From Comamonadaceae bacterium (lineage in GTDB: Bacteria > Pseudomonadota > Gammaproteobacteria > Burkholderiales > Burkholderiaceae_C): a stretch of 64,000 nucleotides of DNA. The notes beneath the pieces are model-generated. The model worked only from the letters and a program-made list of their open reading frames with translations. It made no database searches and was not told the DNA's origin. The translations under genes and the position numbers were made by a program. The stretch is taken from NCBI GenBank assembly GCA_947375135.1, contig CANCER010000001.1, forward strand, positions 62,001-126,000, in the 5' to 3' direction. Below are positions 1-9,952 of the stretch, one piece after another (positions within the stretch are counted from its first letter, which is position 1; each line of letters starts with the position of its first letter).

Positions 1-79
1 AACGCTATGTTGCGACAAATTATTCACGCAATCGTCCAAAATGTAGTATGGTTCGTCTACTGTTTTTTGCGAACTATTA

Positions 80-94
80 TTTCGCACAGCGAAA
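80..94. promoter_or_regulatory. candidate operator palindrome upstream of the acyl-CoA operon
   Basis: TTTCGC and GCGAAA form a perfect 6-bp inverted repeat with a 3-bp spacer, ending 15 bp before the first gene. A related half site (TTGCGAA) lies just upstream at about 67-73. Position and symmetry suggest a repressor or activator site, for example for an IclR-type regulator, but no regulator gene is in the window and the family is a guess. Confidence 0.45.
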
Positions 95-109
95 CAACTT
101 CGAAATGGA

Positions 110-2269
110 ATGACTATGCGCCTGGACCGGCCCACCGAGAGCGTTCGCCCTGAACTGCAGGGCAACGTACTTTTGATTGGCATCGACAACCCGCCCGTCA
201 ACGCACTGGATGTATCCGTGCGCCGCGGCTTGCTGGCTGCTCTGGACCTGGCACAGGCTGACCCGGCGGTGCGTGCGGTGCTCATCCACGGCAGGGGCCG
301 CAACTTCATTGGCGGGGCTGACATCCGCGAGTTCGGCAAGCCGGCGCAGCAGCCCACGCTGCCGGAGGTGTGCAATGCCATCGAGGCCTGCAGCAAACCG
401 GTGATTGCAGCCATCCACGGGGCCGCACTGGGTGGCGGCTTGGAAGTGGCGCTGGCAGCGCATTACCGCCTGGCGACAGCTGACGCCAAGCTCGGCCTGC
501 CCGAGGTGCAACTGGGCCTGATGCCCGGTGCCGGAGGCACGCAACGCGCACCCCGTTTGGTGGGCGCAGAGGCAGCGCTGGGCCTGATGCTCAGCGGGCG
601 GCACCTCGACGGCACGCAGGCAATGGCCCGGGGCCTGGTGGACCGGCTGGCCACCGGCAACGATGTGTGGGCCGAAGGCCTGGCCTATGCCCGTGAACTG
701 GTGGCCCGCAATGCACCGGCGCGGCGCACGGCGAATGCAACAGGTCTAGCCGACAAGGCAGCCAGCCAGGCAGCCATCGATGCGGCCCGCGCCAGCGTGC
801 AAAGCGCGGCCCGGGGCCTGTTCTCGCCCCTGAAGATTGTGGATGCCGTGCAGGCCGCTGTGGACCTGCCCTTCGACGAGGGCCTGCGCACCGAGCGCGC
901 GCTCTTTTTGCAATGCATGGACAGCCCGCAACGCGCTGGCCTGATCCACGCCTTCTTTGCCGAGAAAGCAGTCCGCAAGGCGCCTGAGGCGCAGGGTGCA
1001 TCAGCCCGTCCCATACGCCACGTCGGTATCGTGGGGGGCGGCACCATGGGTGCGGGCATTGCCGTGGCCTTGCTGGACGCCGGTTTGCCGGTCACGATGG
1101 TGGAACGCGACGAAGCGGCGCTGGCGCGGGGACGCAGCCATATTGAAAAGGCGGTCGACGCGCTCGTGGCCAAGGGCCGCATCAACGTGCAAGCCCGGTC
1201 GGACGCCATGGCCCGCTTCACCGGCAGCTTGACCTACGACGCGCTGGCCACGGCGGACCTGGTCATCGAAGCGGTATTTGAAGACATGGCTGTTAAACAG
1301 GCCGTGTTCGCCGAACTCGACCGCGTGTGCAAACCCGGTGCCGTTCTGGCCACCAACACGTCCTACCTGGACATTGACACCATCGCAGCAGGCATCTCGC
1401 GGCCCGGCGATGTGCTGGGTCTGCACTTTTTCTCACCCGCCCATGTGATGAAGCTTCTGGAAATCGTGGTGGCCCGGCAGACGGCTGCGGATGTGGTGGC
1501 CACGGCCTTTGCACTGGCTGCCACGCTGCGCAAGGTGCCGGTGCGCGCCGGCGTGTGCGACGGCTTCATTGGCAACCGCATCCTGGCAGCCTACCGCCAC
1601 ATCGCCGACTGCCTGGTGGAAGACGGCGCATCCCCCAGCCAGATTGACCGCGCAGCGCGCACCTTCGGCTACCCCATGGGCCCGTTTCAGGTGACGGACC
1701 TCGCCGGTGGCGATATCGGCTGGGCCACACGCAAACGCAAAGCAGCAAGCCGCGACCCGGCGGCACGCTATGTGCACATTGCAGACCGCCTGTGCGAGCG
1801 CGGCTGGTTCGGCCAGAAAACCGGCCGTGGCTACTACCTCTACCCGCAGGGCGCGCGCAGCGGGGTGCCCGATCCCGAGGTCGATGCCATCATCGCAGCG
1901 GAGCGCGCACGCGCAGGGGTTGTGGCAAGGGACTTCACAGACGAGGACATCCTGCGCCGCTACCTGGCTGCCATGGTCAATGAGGGAGCCAATGTCGTGT
2001 TCGAAGGCATTGCCCTGCGCCCGCTGGATGTGGATGTCACCTTGCTCAATGGCTACGGATTTCCGCGCCACCGGGGGGGCCCCATGCACTATGCCGACAG
2101 CGTAGGCCTGCCCCGCATTCTGGCCGACATACAAGCCTTTGCCCCGGAAGCGCCGCAGTTCTGGCGCCCCTCACCCCTGCTGCTGGATCTGGTGGCGCGC
2201 GGTGCCACCTTCGCCAGCCTGAACCACCGCGCGAAAGCGCCCGACCCAAGCGAGTCCCACCATGCGTGA
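110..2269 (+). CDS. bifunctional enoyl-CoA hydratase / 3-hydroxyacyl-CoA dehydrogenase (FadB/FadJ/PimF-like)
   Basis: This 719-aa fusion carries out the hydration and NAD-dependent oxidation steps of beta-oxidation in the cytosol. Residues 1 to about 190 are a crotonase domain, with [13 protein letters not shown] for the oxyanion hole and [17 protein letters not shown] holding a catalytic Glu. A Rossmann motif [11 protein letters not shown] starts near residue 305, followed by [15 protein letters not shown] and GFIGNRI of the hydroxyacyl-CoA dehydrogenase. Length fits the fused family. It is the first gene of an operon whose other members supply thiolase and acyl-CoA dehydrogenase. The ATG at 116 is an alternative start, with GGAA five bases upstream; the ATG at 110 has no spaced ribosome site. 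Confidence 0.93.
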   Translation: MTMRLDRPTESVRPELQGNVLLIGIDNPPVNALDVSVRRGLLAALDLAQADPAVRAVLIHGRGRNFIGGADIREFGKPAQQPTLPEVCNAIEACSKPVIAAIHGAALGGGLEVALAAHYRLATADAKLGLPEVQLGLMPGAGGTQRAPRLVGAEAALGLMLSGRHLDGTQAMARGLVDRLATGNDVWAEGLAYARELVARNAPARRTANATGLADKAASQAAIDAARASVQSAARGLFSPLKIVDAVQAAVDLPFDEGLRTERALFLQCMDSPQRAGLIHAFFAEKAVRKAPEAQGASARPIRHVGIVGGGTMGAGIAVALLDAGLPVTMVERDEAALARGRSHIEKAVDALVAKGRINVQARSDAMARFTGSLTYDALATADLVIEAVFEDMAVKQAVFAELDRVCKPGAVLATNTSYLDIDTIAAGISRPGDVLGLHFFSPAHVMKLLEIVVARQTAADVVATAFALAATLRKVPVRAGVCDGFIGNRILAAYRHIADCLVEDGASPSQIDRAARTFGYPMGPFQVTDLAGGDIGWATRKRKAASRDPAARYVHIADRLCERGWFGQKTGRGYYLYPQGARSGVPDPEVDAIIAAERARAGVVARDFTDEDILRRYLAAMVNEGANVVFEGIALRPLDVDVTLLNGYGFPRHRGGPMHYADSVGLPRILADIQAFAPEAPQFWRPSPLLLDLVARGATFASLNHRAKAPDPSESHHA

Positions 2270-3443
2270 AGCCGTCATCCTGTCCACCGCCCGCACGCCG
2301 CTGACCAAAGCGCACCGCGGTGAGTTCAACAGCACGCCGGGCCCCACACTGGCCGCCTTTGCGCTACGCGCGGCGGTAGAGCGCTCGGGGCTGGATCCGC
2401 AGCAACTGGAAGACGCCATCCTGGGCTGCGGCTACCCCGAGGGGACCACGGGCCGCAACATCGCGCGCCAGGCCATCGTCCGCGCCGGCCTGCCCATCAG
2501 CATTGCAGGCACCACGGTCAACCGGTTTTGCGCCTCGGGTCTGCAGGCTATTGCCATGGCGGCCGGGCGCATTGTGCTGGACCGCGCGCCCGCCATGCTG
2601 GCCGGTGGCGTGGAGAGCATCTCGCACATCCGCAGCCGTGACGATGGCAACAGCGGCATGGACCCCTGGATCCGCGAGCACAAGCCCGCGCTCTACATGG
2701 CCATGATGGAGACCGCCGACATCGTGGCTGCGCGCTACGGCATTTCGCGTGAGGCGCAGGATGCGTTTTCCGCACAGAGCCAGCGCAAAACCGAAGAGGC
2801 CCAGCGCGCCGGCCGTTACCGCGAAGAAATCGTGGCCTGTACCACCACGATGGCGCTGACCGACAAGCAGAGCGGTCACATCAGCCAACGCACGGTCACC
2901 GTGGAGGCCGACACCTGTAACCGCCCGGGAACCACCCTGGCCAGCCTGGCGGGCTTGGCCCCCGTGATGGGGGCAGACAAATTTGTGACTGCGGGCAATG
3001 CCTCGCAACTGTCGGACGGCGCATCGGCCTGTGTGCTGATGGAGGCGCGCGATGCCGAACGCGCCAATCTGCAGCCTCTGGGCGCTTTTCGCGGCCTGGC
3101 CGTGGCCGGATGCGAACCCGATGAGATGGGCATAGGGCCTGTATTCGCGGTGCCCAAACTGCTGGCGCGGCACGGCCTCACAGTGGACGACATCGACCTG
3201 TGGGAACTCAACGAGGCTTTTGCCTCCCAGGCCATTTACTGCCAGCAGCGGCTGGGCATTCCGGACGAGCGGCTCAACGTCAATGGCGGCGCCATCTCCA
3301 TCGGCCACCCGTTCGGCATGACCGGTGCGCGTCTGGCGGGCCATGTGCTGCTGGAGGGCCGGCGGCGCAAAGCAAAGTACGCCGTGGTCACCATGTGCAT
3401 TGCCGGCGGCATGGGTGCTGCCGGTCTGTTTGAAATATTCTGA
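2262..3443 (+). CDS. acetyl-CoA acyltransferase (thiolase, PimB-like)
   Basis: This 393-aa thiolase would cleave 3-ketoacyl-CoA with CoA to release acetyl-CoA, the last step of the beta-oxidation cycle. The nucleophilic Cys is in [16 protein letters not shown] near residue 90, the catalytic His in [14 protein letters not shown] near residue 349 and the second Cys in [12 protein letters not shown] near residue 379, so all three catalytic elements are present. Its ATG overlaps the end of the upstream gene by 8 bp, which implies translational coupling. Substrate chain length cannot be read from the sequence; the operon resembles pimeloyl-CoA degradation clusters. Confidence 0.94.
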   Translation: MREAVILSTARTPLTKAHRGEFNSTPGPTLAAFALRAAVERSGLDPQQLEDAILGCGYPEGTTGRNIARQAIVRAGLPISIAGTTVNRFCASGLQAIAMAAGRIVLDRAPAMLAGGVESISHIRSRDDGNSGMDPWIREHKPALYMAMMETADIVAARYGISREAQDAFSAQSQRKTEEAQRAGRYREEIVACTTTMALTDKQSGHISQRTVTVEADTCNRPGTTLASLAGLAPVMGADKFVTAGNASQLSDGASACVLMEARDAERANLQPLGAFRGLAVAGCEPDEMGIGPVFAVPKLLARHGLTVDDIDLWELNEAFASQAIYCQQRLGIPDERLNVNGGAISIGHPFGMTGARLAGHVLLEGRRRKAKYAVVTMCIAGGMGAAGLFEIF

Positions 3444-3453
3444 GGAACCCTGC

Positions 3454-4662
3454 GTGAACCTACATTTCAGTCCCCGCGAAGAAGCCTTTCGCGACGAAGT
3501 GCGCCGCTTTCTGGCGGCAAAGCTACCCGAGCGCCTGTCAGACAAAGTGGGCCAGGGCCTGCGCCTGACCAAGGCCGATATGCAGCAGTGGCATGGCATC
3601 CTGCATGCGCAAGGCTGGCTGGCCAACCATTGGCCTGTGGAGTTTGGTGGCACCGGCTGGAACGCCATTGAGCGCTTCATTTTTGAGAACGAATGCGCCC
3701 TGGCCGCAGCACCCCGCGTGGTACCTTTTGGCGTCGGCATGCTGGGCCCGGTGCTCATCAAGTTTGGCAACGCGGCGCAAAAGCAGCACTGGTTGCCGCG
3801 CATCCTGGACGGCCGCGACTGGTGGTGCCAGGGCTACTCGGAGCCGGGTGCCGGCTCGGACCTGGCAGCGGTCAAGACCAGCGCCGTAGCCGGCCACGAC
3901 GCGCAGGGGCCGCATTACATCGTCAACGGCCAGAAGACCTGGACCACGCTGGGCCAGCACGCCAACATGATCTTCTGCCTGGTGCGCACCAACCCGAGCG
4001 CCAAAAAGCAGGAGGGCATCAGCTTCCTGCTGATCGACATGCATACGCCCGGCGTGGAACTGCGGCCCATCATCACCCTGGACGAGGAGCATGAAGTCAA
4101 TGAAGTCTTCTTCACCGATGTGCGCGTACCGGCCGACAACCTGGTGGGTGAAGTGGACAAGGGCTGGACCTGCGCCAAATACCTGCTGACCTACGAGCGC
4201 ACCAACATCGCCGGCGTGGGCCAGTCCACTGCGGCGCTGCAGCGGCTCCAGCAGATTGCCGCCGGGCAAATGCGCAACGGACGCCCCCTGTTGCAAGACC
4301 CCTTGTTTGCGGCCAGGCTGGCGCGGGTGGAGATTGATCTGGAAAACATGAAAACCACCAACCTGCGTGTGATTGCCGCCGTGGCCGGAGGCGGGGCACC
4401 GGGCGCGGAAAGCTCCATGCTCAAAATCCGCGGCACCCAGATCCGCCAGGAGATCAGCGCGCTCACGCGCCGCGCCATGGGCCCGTTTGCGCGGCCCTAT
4501 ATCCACGAGGCGCTGGACGAGGGTTACACCGGCATGTCCACCACACCACGGGCTGCAGCCAGCGCCGCCGCGCAGTATTTCAACAACCGCAAGCTGTCGA
4601 TTTTCGGCGGCTCCAACGAAGTCCAACGCAACATCATCAGCAAGATGATGCTCGGGCTGTAA
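3454..4662 (+). CDS. acyl-CoA dehydrogenase, large (PimC-like) subunit
   Basis: This 402-aa FAD flavoprotein introduces the alpha-beta double bond in an acyl-CoA. The GTG start at 3454 was chosen because it follows the thiolase stop by 10 bp and gives the family N-terminus (VNLHFSPREEAFRDEVRRF). A longer frame reaching back into the thiolase gene has no homologous content. Family motifs include WWCQGYSEPGAGSDLA, NGQKTWTTLGQHA and, at the end, FGGSNEVQRNIISKMMLGL. It resembles the large subunit of paired pimeloyl-CoA dehydrogenases and is followed by the small-subunit-like gene, so a heteromer is likely (inference). Confidence 0.92.
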   Translation: MNLHFSPREEAFRDEVRRFLAAKLPERLSDKVGQGLRLTKADMQQWHGILHAQGWLANHWPVEFGGTGWNAIERFIFENECALAAAPRVVPFGVGMLGPVLIKFGNAAQKQHWLPRILDGRDWWCQGYSEPGAGSDLAAVKTSAVAGHDAQGPHYIVNGQKTWTTLGQHANMIFCLVRTNPSAKKQEGISFLLIDMHTPGVELRPIITLDEEHEVNEVFFTDVRVPADNLVGEVDKGWTCAKYLLTYERTNIAGVGQSTAALQRLQQIAAGQMRNGRPLLQDPLFAARLARVEIDLENMKTTNLRVIAAVAGGGAPGAESSMLKIRGTQIRQEISALTRRAMGPFARPYIHEALDEGYTGMSTTPRAAASAAAQYFNNRKLSIFGGSNEVQRNIISKMMLGL

Positions 4663-4674
4663 GGGCACAAGCAC

Positions 4675-5817
4675 ATGAACTTTGAACCCACCGAAGAGCG
4701 CCGCATGCTGGCCGACAGCCTGAACCGCTTTATCAGCGCGCAATATGGCTTTGCAGCACGCCAGGCCATCATCCGTTCTCCCCAGGGCTATAGCCCGGCC
4801 CTGTGGCGGCAGTTTGCCGAACTCGGCGTCATGGCCGCGCTGTTCCGCGAGGCCGATGGCGGCTTCGGAGGCGACGGCTTTGACATTGCCACGGTGTTTG
4901 AAGCCCTGGGCCGCGGCCTGGTGGTCGAGCCCCTGCTGGGCAGCGCGGTGCTGGCCGGCGAGGCCCTTGCCACAGCCGGCAACGCACAGCAAAGGCAATG
5001 GCTGGACACCCTGATCAGCGGCGATACCCTGGCGGCACTGGCGCACGAGGAGCCGGCCACCCATTACGAAGCGGCCCATGTGCAGACCCGCGCGCAGCGC
5101 CAGGGCGGGGGCTGGTTGCTCAACGGCAGCAAGGCCCTGGTCCTGCAGGGGGCAGAGTGCCAGCTGTTTGTGGTGTCGGCACGCAGCAGCGGCGCCGTAG
5201 CGGACGAGGCCGGCATTTCCCTGTTTCTGCTGCCCGCAGATACGCCGGGCGTGCAACTGCGCAGCAGCAGCACGATAGATGGCGGCTGCGTCGCCAGCCT
5301 GCATCTGGAGCAGGTGCAAGTCGGTGCCGAGGCCCTGCTGGGCGCGGAAGGCGCCGGTTATACCGTGCTGGAGCGCGCCCTGGGGCGTGGCATTCTGGCC
5401 CTGTGCGCCGAGGCTGTAGGCGCCATGGACGCGGCCAAGGCCGCCACGCTGGACTACCTGCGTACCCGCAAACAATTCGGCGTGGCCATCGGCAGCTTCC
5501 AGGCCTTGCAGCACCGCATGGCCGACATGGCGCTGGAAATCGAGCAGGCGCGCAGCAGCGTCATCAACGCGGCCGCCGCGCTGGACAGCGAGCGCCTCAG
5601 CCGCGAGCGCGCCCTGAGTGCCGCCAAGTTCACGATCGGCCGCGTCGCCACCCTGGTGGCCGAAGAATGCATACAGCTGCATGGCGGCATCGGCATGACC
5701 TGGGAGCTACCCCTGTCGCATTACGCCAAGCGCCTGGTCATGATCGACCACCAACTGGGTGACGAAGACCACCACCTGCAGCGCTACATGGCGCTGTCCG
5801 CGGAGGCCGCAGCATGA
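4675..5817 (+). CDS. acyl-CoA dehydrogenase, small (PimD-like) subunit
   Basis: This 380-aa protein is a divergent acyl-CoA dehydrogenase. It begins MNFEPTEERRMLADSLNRF and ends with the family C-terminal segment containing LHGGIGMTWELPLSHYAKRL. Its middle region is less conserved than in its neighbour, as is usual for PimD-type partner subunits. It lies 12 bp after the PimC-like gene and overlaps the following hydratase gene by 4 bp (ATGA), so all these proteins should be made together. Which subunit binds FAD or carries the catalytic base was not resolved by eye. Confidence 0.9.
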   Translation: MNFEPTEERRMLADSLNRFISAQYGFAARQAIIRSPQGYSPALWRQFAELGVMAALFREADGGFGGDGFDIATVFEALGRGLVVEPLLGSAVLAGEALATAGNAQQRQWLDTLISGDTLAALAHEEPATHYEAAHVQTRAQRQGGGWLLNGSKALVLQGAECQLFVVSARSSGAVADEAGISLFLLPADTPGVQLRSSSTIDGGCVASLHLEQVQVGAEALLGAEGAGYTVLERALGRGILALCAEAVGAMDAAKAATLDYLRTRKQFGVAIGSFQALQHRMADMALEIEQARSSVINAAAALDSERLSRERALSAAKFTIGRVATLVAEECIQLHGGIGMTWELPLSHYAKRLVMIDHQLGDEDHHLQRYMALSAEAAA

Positions 5818-6629
5818 GCAGCCCGCTGCTCACAGAGCAGCAGGGCGCGGTGCGCGTCCTGACCAACAACAACCCCGGTATGCGCAATGCCATCAGCGCC
5901 GGCCTGTATGCCGCACTGCCACAGGCCCTGCGCGAGGCGCAGGACGACCCCTCGGTGGGCGCCATCGTGCTCACCGGTGCCGGCAGCTTTTTCTGCGCCG
6001 GGGGTGACCTGACCCAACTGGCCCTGCGCCACACCCTGGCACCGGCACAGCGGCGCGAGAAGCTGGAAAACCTGCACCACCTGGTTCGGGCCCTGCGCGA
6101 CTGCAGCAAGCCGGTGATTGCCGCTGTGGAAGGCGGTGCATCCGGTGCCGGCCTGTCCCTGGCGCTGGCTTGCGACCTGCTGGTGGTGGCGCGCGATGCG
6201 GTGTTCTCCATGGCCTATGTGAAGGTGGGCCTGTCGCCCGACGGCGGGGCCACGGCGTTCATGGCGGAGTTCCTGTCACGCCAGTTGCTCACCGAGCTGT
6301 GCCTGACGGGCGATCGCATCAGCGCCGAGCGCCTGCACAGCCTGGGCCCGGTGAACCGCCTCACCGACCCCGGCGCAGCCCTGGCCGAGTCCCTGGTGCT
6401 TGCACAGCGGCTGGCGCAGGGGCCGCAGCGGGCCAATGCGCGCATCAAGACGCTGTGCCGCCATGCCCACCATGCCGACCTCGACACCCAGATGGAACTC
6501 GAAGCCACGCTGATGGTGGAGTCGCAGGGCGATGCCGAAGCCGCAGAGGGCATAGGCGCCTTTCTGGGCAAGCGCGCGCCCGACTTTTCCATCACGCGCC
6601 AAGCCAACGGGAGCACCCGCACACCATGA
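5814..6629 (+). CDS. enoyl-CoA hydratase/isomerase family protein
   Basis: This 271-aa crotonase-fold protein is a second, stand-alone hydratase in the operon. The oxyanion-hole segments FFCAGGDLTQLAL and EGGASGAGLSLALACDL are visible. YVKVGLSPDGGAT has Asp where many hydratases carry the second catalytic Glu, so an isomerase or another specificity is possible. Its ATG overlaps the preceding stop by 4 bp and its own stop overlaps the next start (ATGA at 6626). Together with the fused hydratase at the start of the operon it gives two crotonases, perhaps for different intermediates. Confidence 0.9.
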   Translation: MSSPLLTEQQGAVRVLTNNNPGMRNAISAGLYAALPQALREAQDDPSVGAIVLTGAGSFFCAGGDLTQLALRHTLAPAQRREKLENLHHLVRALRDCSKPVIAAVEGGASGAGLSLALACDLLVVARDAVFSMAYVKVGLSPDGGATAFMAEFLSRQLLTELCLTGDRISAERLHSLGPVNRLTDPGAALAESLVLAQRLAQGPQRANARIKTLCRHAHHADLDTQMELEATLMVESQGDAEAAEGIGAFLGKRAPDFSITRQANGSTRTP

Positions 6630-7834
6630 CCTCCATCAACGCCGCACTGCCCCTGGCAGGCATCCGTATTCTGGATTTTTCCCGCGTGCTGGCCGGGCCC
6701 TGGTGCGCCATGGTGCTGGGCGACCTGGGGGCCGAAGTCATCAAGGTGGAGCACCCGCTGCGCGGTGACGACACGCGCGACTGGGGCGTGCGCATAGGCG
6801 CAACCGAAACCTCCTACTTCAACAGCGTGAACCGCAACAAGCGCTCGGTGACGCTGGACTTGCAAACCGCCGAAGGCCAGCAGATTGCGCGCGATCTGGC
6901 GGCCAAGAGCGACGTGGTGGTGCAGAACTTCAAGTTCGGCGGCATCGAAAAAATGGGCCTGGGTTACGCGCAACTCAGCGCCGACCGGCCCGGGCTGATT
7001 TACTGCTCCATCACCGGCTACGACCGCACCGGCCCCGAGGCCGCAAGGCCGGGATACGACCTGGTGATACAGGGAGAGAGCGGCCTGATGGCGCTCAATG
7101 GCGAGGCCGGTCAGCCGCCGCTGAAATTCGGCGTGGCCGTGGTGGACATGGTGACCGGGCTGTATGCAGCGCAGGCGATTCTGGCCTCGCTGTATGCACG
7201 CCAGAACACCGGCAAAGGCCGGCACATCGGCATGGCCCTGTACGACTGCGGCCTGATGGTGACAGCCTATTACGGCCTGGAAGCTTTGCTCCTGGGGCAG
7301 GACCCGCCGCGCTATGGCAACGCCCACCCCAGCATCATGCCGTACGGGGTGTTTGATGCGTCCGATGGTCCGCTGGTGATCGCCTGCGGCAACAACAGCC
7401 AGTTCGCCCGCTTTTGCAACGAAGTCATCGAGCGGCCTGACATGGCGCTGGACGAGCGCTTTAAAACCAACCTGAACCGATCGGCCAACCGCGAGCTGCT
7501 GGCACCGCTGTTGCGCGCGGAGATTGCGCGCAAGACGCGCAAGGACTTGCTGGAGCGGCTCGGCCGCGCGGGCATACCCTGCGGCGAGGTGTCGGGCCTG
7601 CTCGAAGCCCTGAACTCCCCGCGTGCGCGCGAGGCCGGGCTGGTGACGCAGCATCCGCACCCGCAGGCCGGCGGCGTAGAGGTACTGGCGCCGCCCTACC
7701 GCTTTGACGGCGAACGCCTGGCCGTGCGCAGCGCGCCACCGCAACTGGGCGAAGGCACGCAGCAGGTGCTGCAAAGCCTGCTGGGACTGGGCGCTGAACG
7801 CCTGCGGGAACTGAAGACACAAGGCATCATATGA
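6626..7834 (+). CDS. CaiB/BaiF family (class III) CoA transferase
   Basis: This 402-aa protein would move CoA from a donor acyl-CoA to a free carboxylic acid and so activate the substrate of this operon without ATP. The motif RPGYDLVIQGESGLMAL carries the Asp used as catalytic nucleophile in the family, and the N-terminus (LAGIRILDFSRVLAGPWCAM) is typical. The start at 6626 overlaps the upstream stop as ATGA; a longer open frame inside the hydratase gene is a shadow. A CoA transferase here in place of an acyl-CoA ligase distinguishes the cluster from the classical pim operon. Confidence 0.92.
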   Translation: MTSINAALPLAGIRILDFSRVLAGPWCAMVLGDLGAEVIKVEHPLRGDDTRDWGVRIGATETSYFNSVNRNKRSVTLDLQTAEGQQIARDLAAKSDVVVQNFKFGGIEKMGLGYAQLSADRPGLIYCSITGYDRTGPEAARPGYDLVIQGESGLMALNGEAGQPPLKFGVAVVDMVTGLYAAQAILASLYARQNTGKGRHIGMALYDCGLMVTAYYGLEALLLGQDPPRYGNAHPSIMPYGVFDASDGPLVIACGNNSQFARFCNEVIERPDMALDERFKTNLNRSANRELLAPLLRAEIARKTRKDLLERLGRAGIPCGEVSGLLEALNSPRAREAGLVTQHPHPQAGGVEVLAPPYRFDGERLAVRSAPPQLGEGTQQVLQSLLGLGAERLRELKTQGII

Positions 7835-7892
7835 AGCCCCCCTTTTTCACCCTTTCTCCTTTTACACAACCCACCAACGAGTGAGACACACC

Positions 7893-9062
7893 ATGAAAAA
7901 AAGCTACAAACAATTGGGTCTGGCAGCCTTGATCGCCTGCACCGGCAGCTGGGGCAACCTGCATGCCGAAGAACTGCTGGTCGGGGTGGAAGTGCCCCTG
8001 ACCGGCACGCTGGCCCGCGTAGGCGGCGGCATGCAGGAGGGCATTCTGGTGGCAGCCGAAGTGTTCAACAAAACCAGCAGCAAGCACAAGATCAAGGTCA
8101 TCGCGATTGACGACGAATCCTCCCCGGCCAAAGCCGTGGCGGCGGTGGAAAAGCTGGCCAGCCAGGGCGTGCTGGCCATCACCGGCGGCTACGGCTCCAA
8201 CAACATTGCCCCCGCGTCAGACGCTGCCAGCAAGCTCGGCCTGGCCTATGTGACCTCCGGTGGCGTGGACGACAGCCTGGTCAACAGCGGGCACAAGAAC
8301 TTCTTTCGCATCAACAACACCGCCGGCTACCAGAAGGCCATGGTGGGCTTGCTCGGCGACATGAAGGCCAAGACGGTATCGATCGTGTATTCGTCCAAAG
8401 AGGCCACCTCCAGTCTGGCGCACGAGGTGCAAAAGACCCTGACGGCGCAGGGTGCCACGGTGGCCTCGCACGAGTTTGACCCGGCCATTACCGACTTCAA
8501 GCCCATCATCAACAAGATCAAACTGCAGGACAAGTCGGAGTTCATCGCCATGGTGGGCTATGAGAACGACTACGTGGGCATTCTGCGCGCCGCCAGGGTG
8601 CTCAAGCCCAATGTGAAAGCGATCATGGGCGTCTGGTCCCTGGCCACCTCCAAAATGGCGGCCGACTTCCCGGACCTGATGCCCAATGTCTACGGCACGG
8701 CCTTCCTGCCCTACCCGGCAGAATTCAAGTCGCCCGAAGGCAAAGCCTTTAGCGATGCCTACCAGAAGCTGTACCAGAAGGAGCCCGACTACCTGGGCCA
8801 GTTCGGCTATGTGCAGGCCACACTGTTGTTTGAAGCCATGGCCCGCTCGGCCGACAAGGGCACCCTCAAAAAGAACGGCGTGATCGACGAGTTGAACAAG
8901 ACCGATCGCCAGACCCTGATAGGCCGTGTGAAGTTCAGCGCCAATGGCGACAACCCCAACTTCAGCCACCGCATGGGCCAGCACCAGAACGGCAAGGTGG
9001 TCATCGTCTGGCCCAAGGAAGAGGCCACCGGCAAAGCCAACTTCCCCGGCGTGCCCTGGTAA
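7893..9062 (+). CDS. Liv-type ABC transporter substrate-binding protein
   Basis: This 389-aa periplasmic binding protein starts with a clear signal peptide (MKKSYKQLGLAALIACTG, cleavage probably after NLHA near residue 24). It continues with the peripla_BP_6 fold beginning ELLVGVEVPLTGTLA. The ATG at 7893 was preferred over a GTG 12 bp upstream because it begins the Lys-rich signal peptide. It is the first gene of the transporter block, 58 bp after the CoA transferase. Family members bind branched-chain amino acids, but in catabolic operons they often bind aromatic or dicarboxylic acids, which is the likelier role here (inference). Confidence 0.92.
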   Translation: MKKSYKQLGLAALIACTGSWGNLHAEELLVGVEVPLTGTLARVGGGMQEGILVAAEVFNKTSSKHKIKVIAIDDESSPAKAVAAVEKLASQGVLAITGGYGSNNIAPASDAASKLGLAYVTSGGVDDSLVNSGHKNFFRINNTAGYQKAMVGLLGDMKAKTVSIVYSSKEATSSLAHEVQKTLTAQGATVASHEFDPAITDFKPIINKIKLQDKSEFIAMVGYENDYVGILRAARVLKPNVKAIMGVWSLATSKMAADFPDLMPNVYGTAFLPYPAEFKSPEGKAFSDAYQKLYQKEPDYLGQFGYVQATLLFEAMARSADKGTLKKNGVIDELNKTDRQTLIGRVKFSANGDNPNFSHRMGQHQNGKVVIVWPKEEATGKANFPGVPW

Positions 9063-9079
9063 GCCCGTGCTGACCTGAC

Positions 9080-9952
9080 ATGACAGAACTCATTCTCCAG
9101 GCGCTGTATTCGGGCCTGCTGCAGGGCGGCTCCTACGCGCTGATTGCGCTGGGTCTGGCGCTGGTATTCGGCACCATGAAGGTCATCAACCTGGCCCACG
9201 GCGAGCTGGTGCTGCTGGCCGCCTACATTGCCTATTCGGTGGAGTCCGGGCTGGGCTGGAGCCCGGTGCTGGCGATTCCGCTGGCCATGGTGGTGGTGTG
9301 CAGCACCTCGGTGGCGGTGTACCTTGCCGTCAGCCGTATCCAGAAGGACCGGGAGATCAACTCCCTGATCCTGACCTATGGCCTGGGGGTGATGTTGACC
9401 AACCTGATCCTGCTGGTCTGGAAGGCCGACGTGCGCTCCACCAGTTCCAGCTGGATGCAGGAAGCCTTTGTGGTCGGGCCGTTCTACAGCATGCGCAGCG
9501 AGATTCTGTTCTTCGGTGTCAGTGTGCTGCTGATGGGCGGCCTGTGGTGGTGGCTGGCGCGCAGCTGGTATGGCCGCGCCGTGCGTGCAGTCTCCAGCAA
9601 CCGCGATGCCGCCAAGCTCATGGGCATCAACCCGCGCACCACCGAGCTGGTGTCCTTTGTGGTGGCCGGCATGCTGGCCACCTTTGCGGGTGTGGCCTTG
9701 TTCAGCTACGGCGTGATCAGCCCCTCTTACGGTGGCGTGCTCACCATCAAGGCCTTTGTCATCACGGTGCTGGCCGGCATTGGCTCCATCCCCGGCGTGC
9801 TGATCGGCGCGCTGCTGCTGGGTGTAGCCGAGGCGCTCACGGTGACGCTGGCCAGTTCAGCCCTGCAGGATCTGGTCGGCATGGGCCTGTTCCTGCTGGT
9901 CCTGTTTGTCATGCCCAACGGGCTTTTTGGTGCCAAAGGGAGGCGCGGATGA
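9080..9952 (+). CDS. branched-chain amino acid/organic acid ABC transporter permease (LivH family)
   Basis: This 290-aa integral membrane protein has the LivH-family start (LQALYSGLLQGGSYALIALG), about eight hydrophobic segments and the permease signature SYGGVLTIKAFVITVLAGIG near the C-terminus. It forms the inner-membrane channel with the LivM-like protein encoded next, whose ATG overlaps its stop by 4 bp. Its gene follows the binding protein by 17 bp. Specificity is set by the binding protein, so it is given no livH symbol. Confidence 0.92.
   Translation: MTELILQALYSGLLQGGSYALIALGLALVFGTMKVINLAHGELVLLAAYIAYSVESGLGWSPVLAIPLAMVVVCSTSVAVYLAVSRIQKDREINSLILTYGLGVMLTNLILLVWKADVRSTSSSWMQEAFVVGPFYSMRSEILFFGVSVLLMGGLWWWLARSWYGRAVRAVSSNRDAAKLMGINPRTTELVSFVVAGMLATFAGVALFSYGVISPSYGGVLTIKAFVITVLAGIGSIPGVLIGALLLGVAEALTVTLASSALQDLVGMGLFLLVLFVMPNGLFGAKGRRG

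Noticed and set aside
3538..5682. Open frame of 714 codons on the - strand opposite the two acyl-CoA dehydrogenase genes
   Set aside because: It crosses two clear genes on the other strand, has no recognisable domain and shows the biased composition of an antisense frame.
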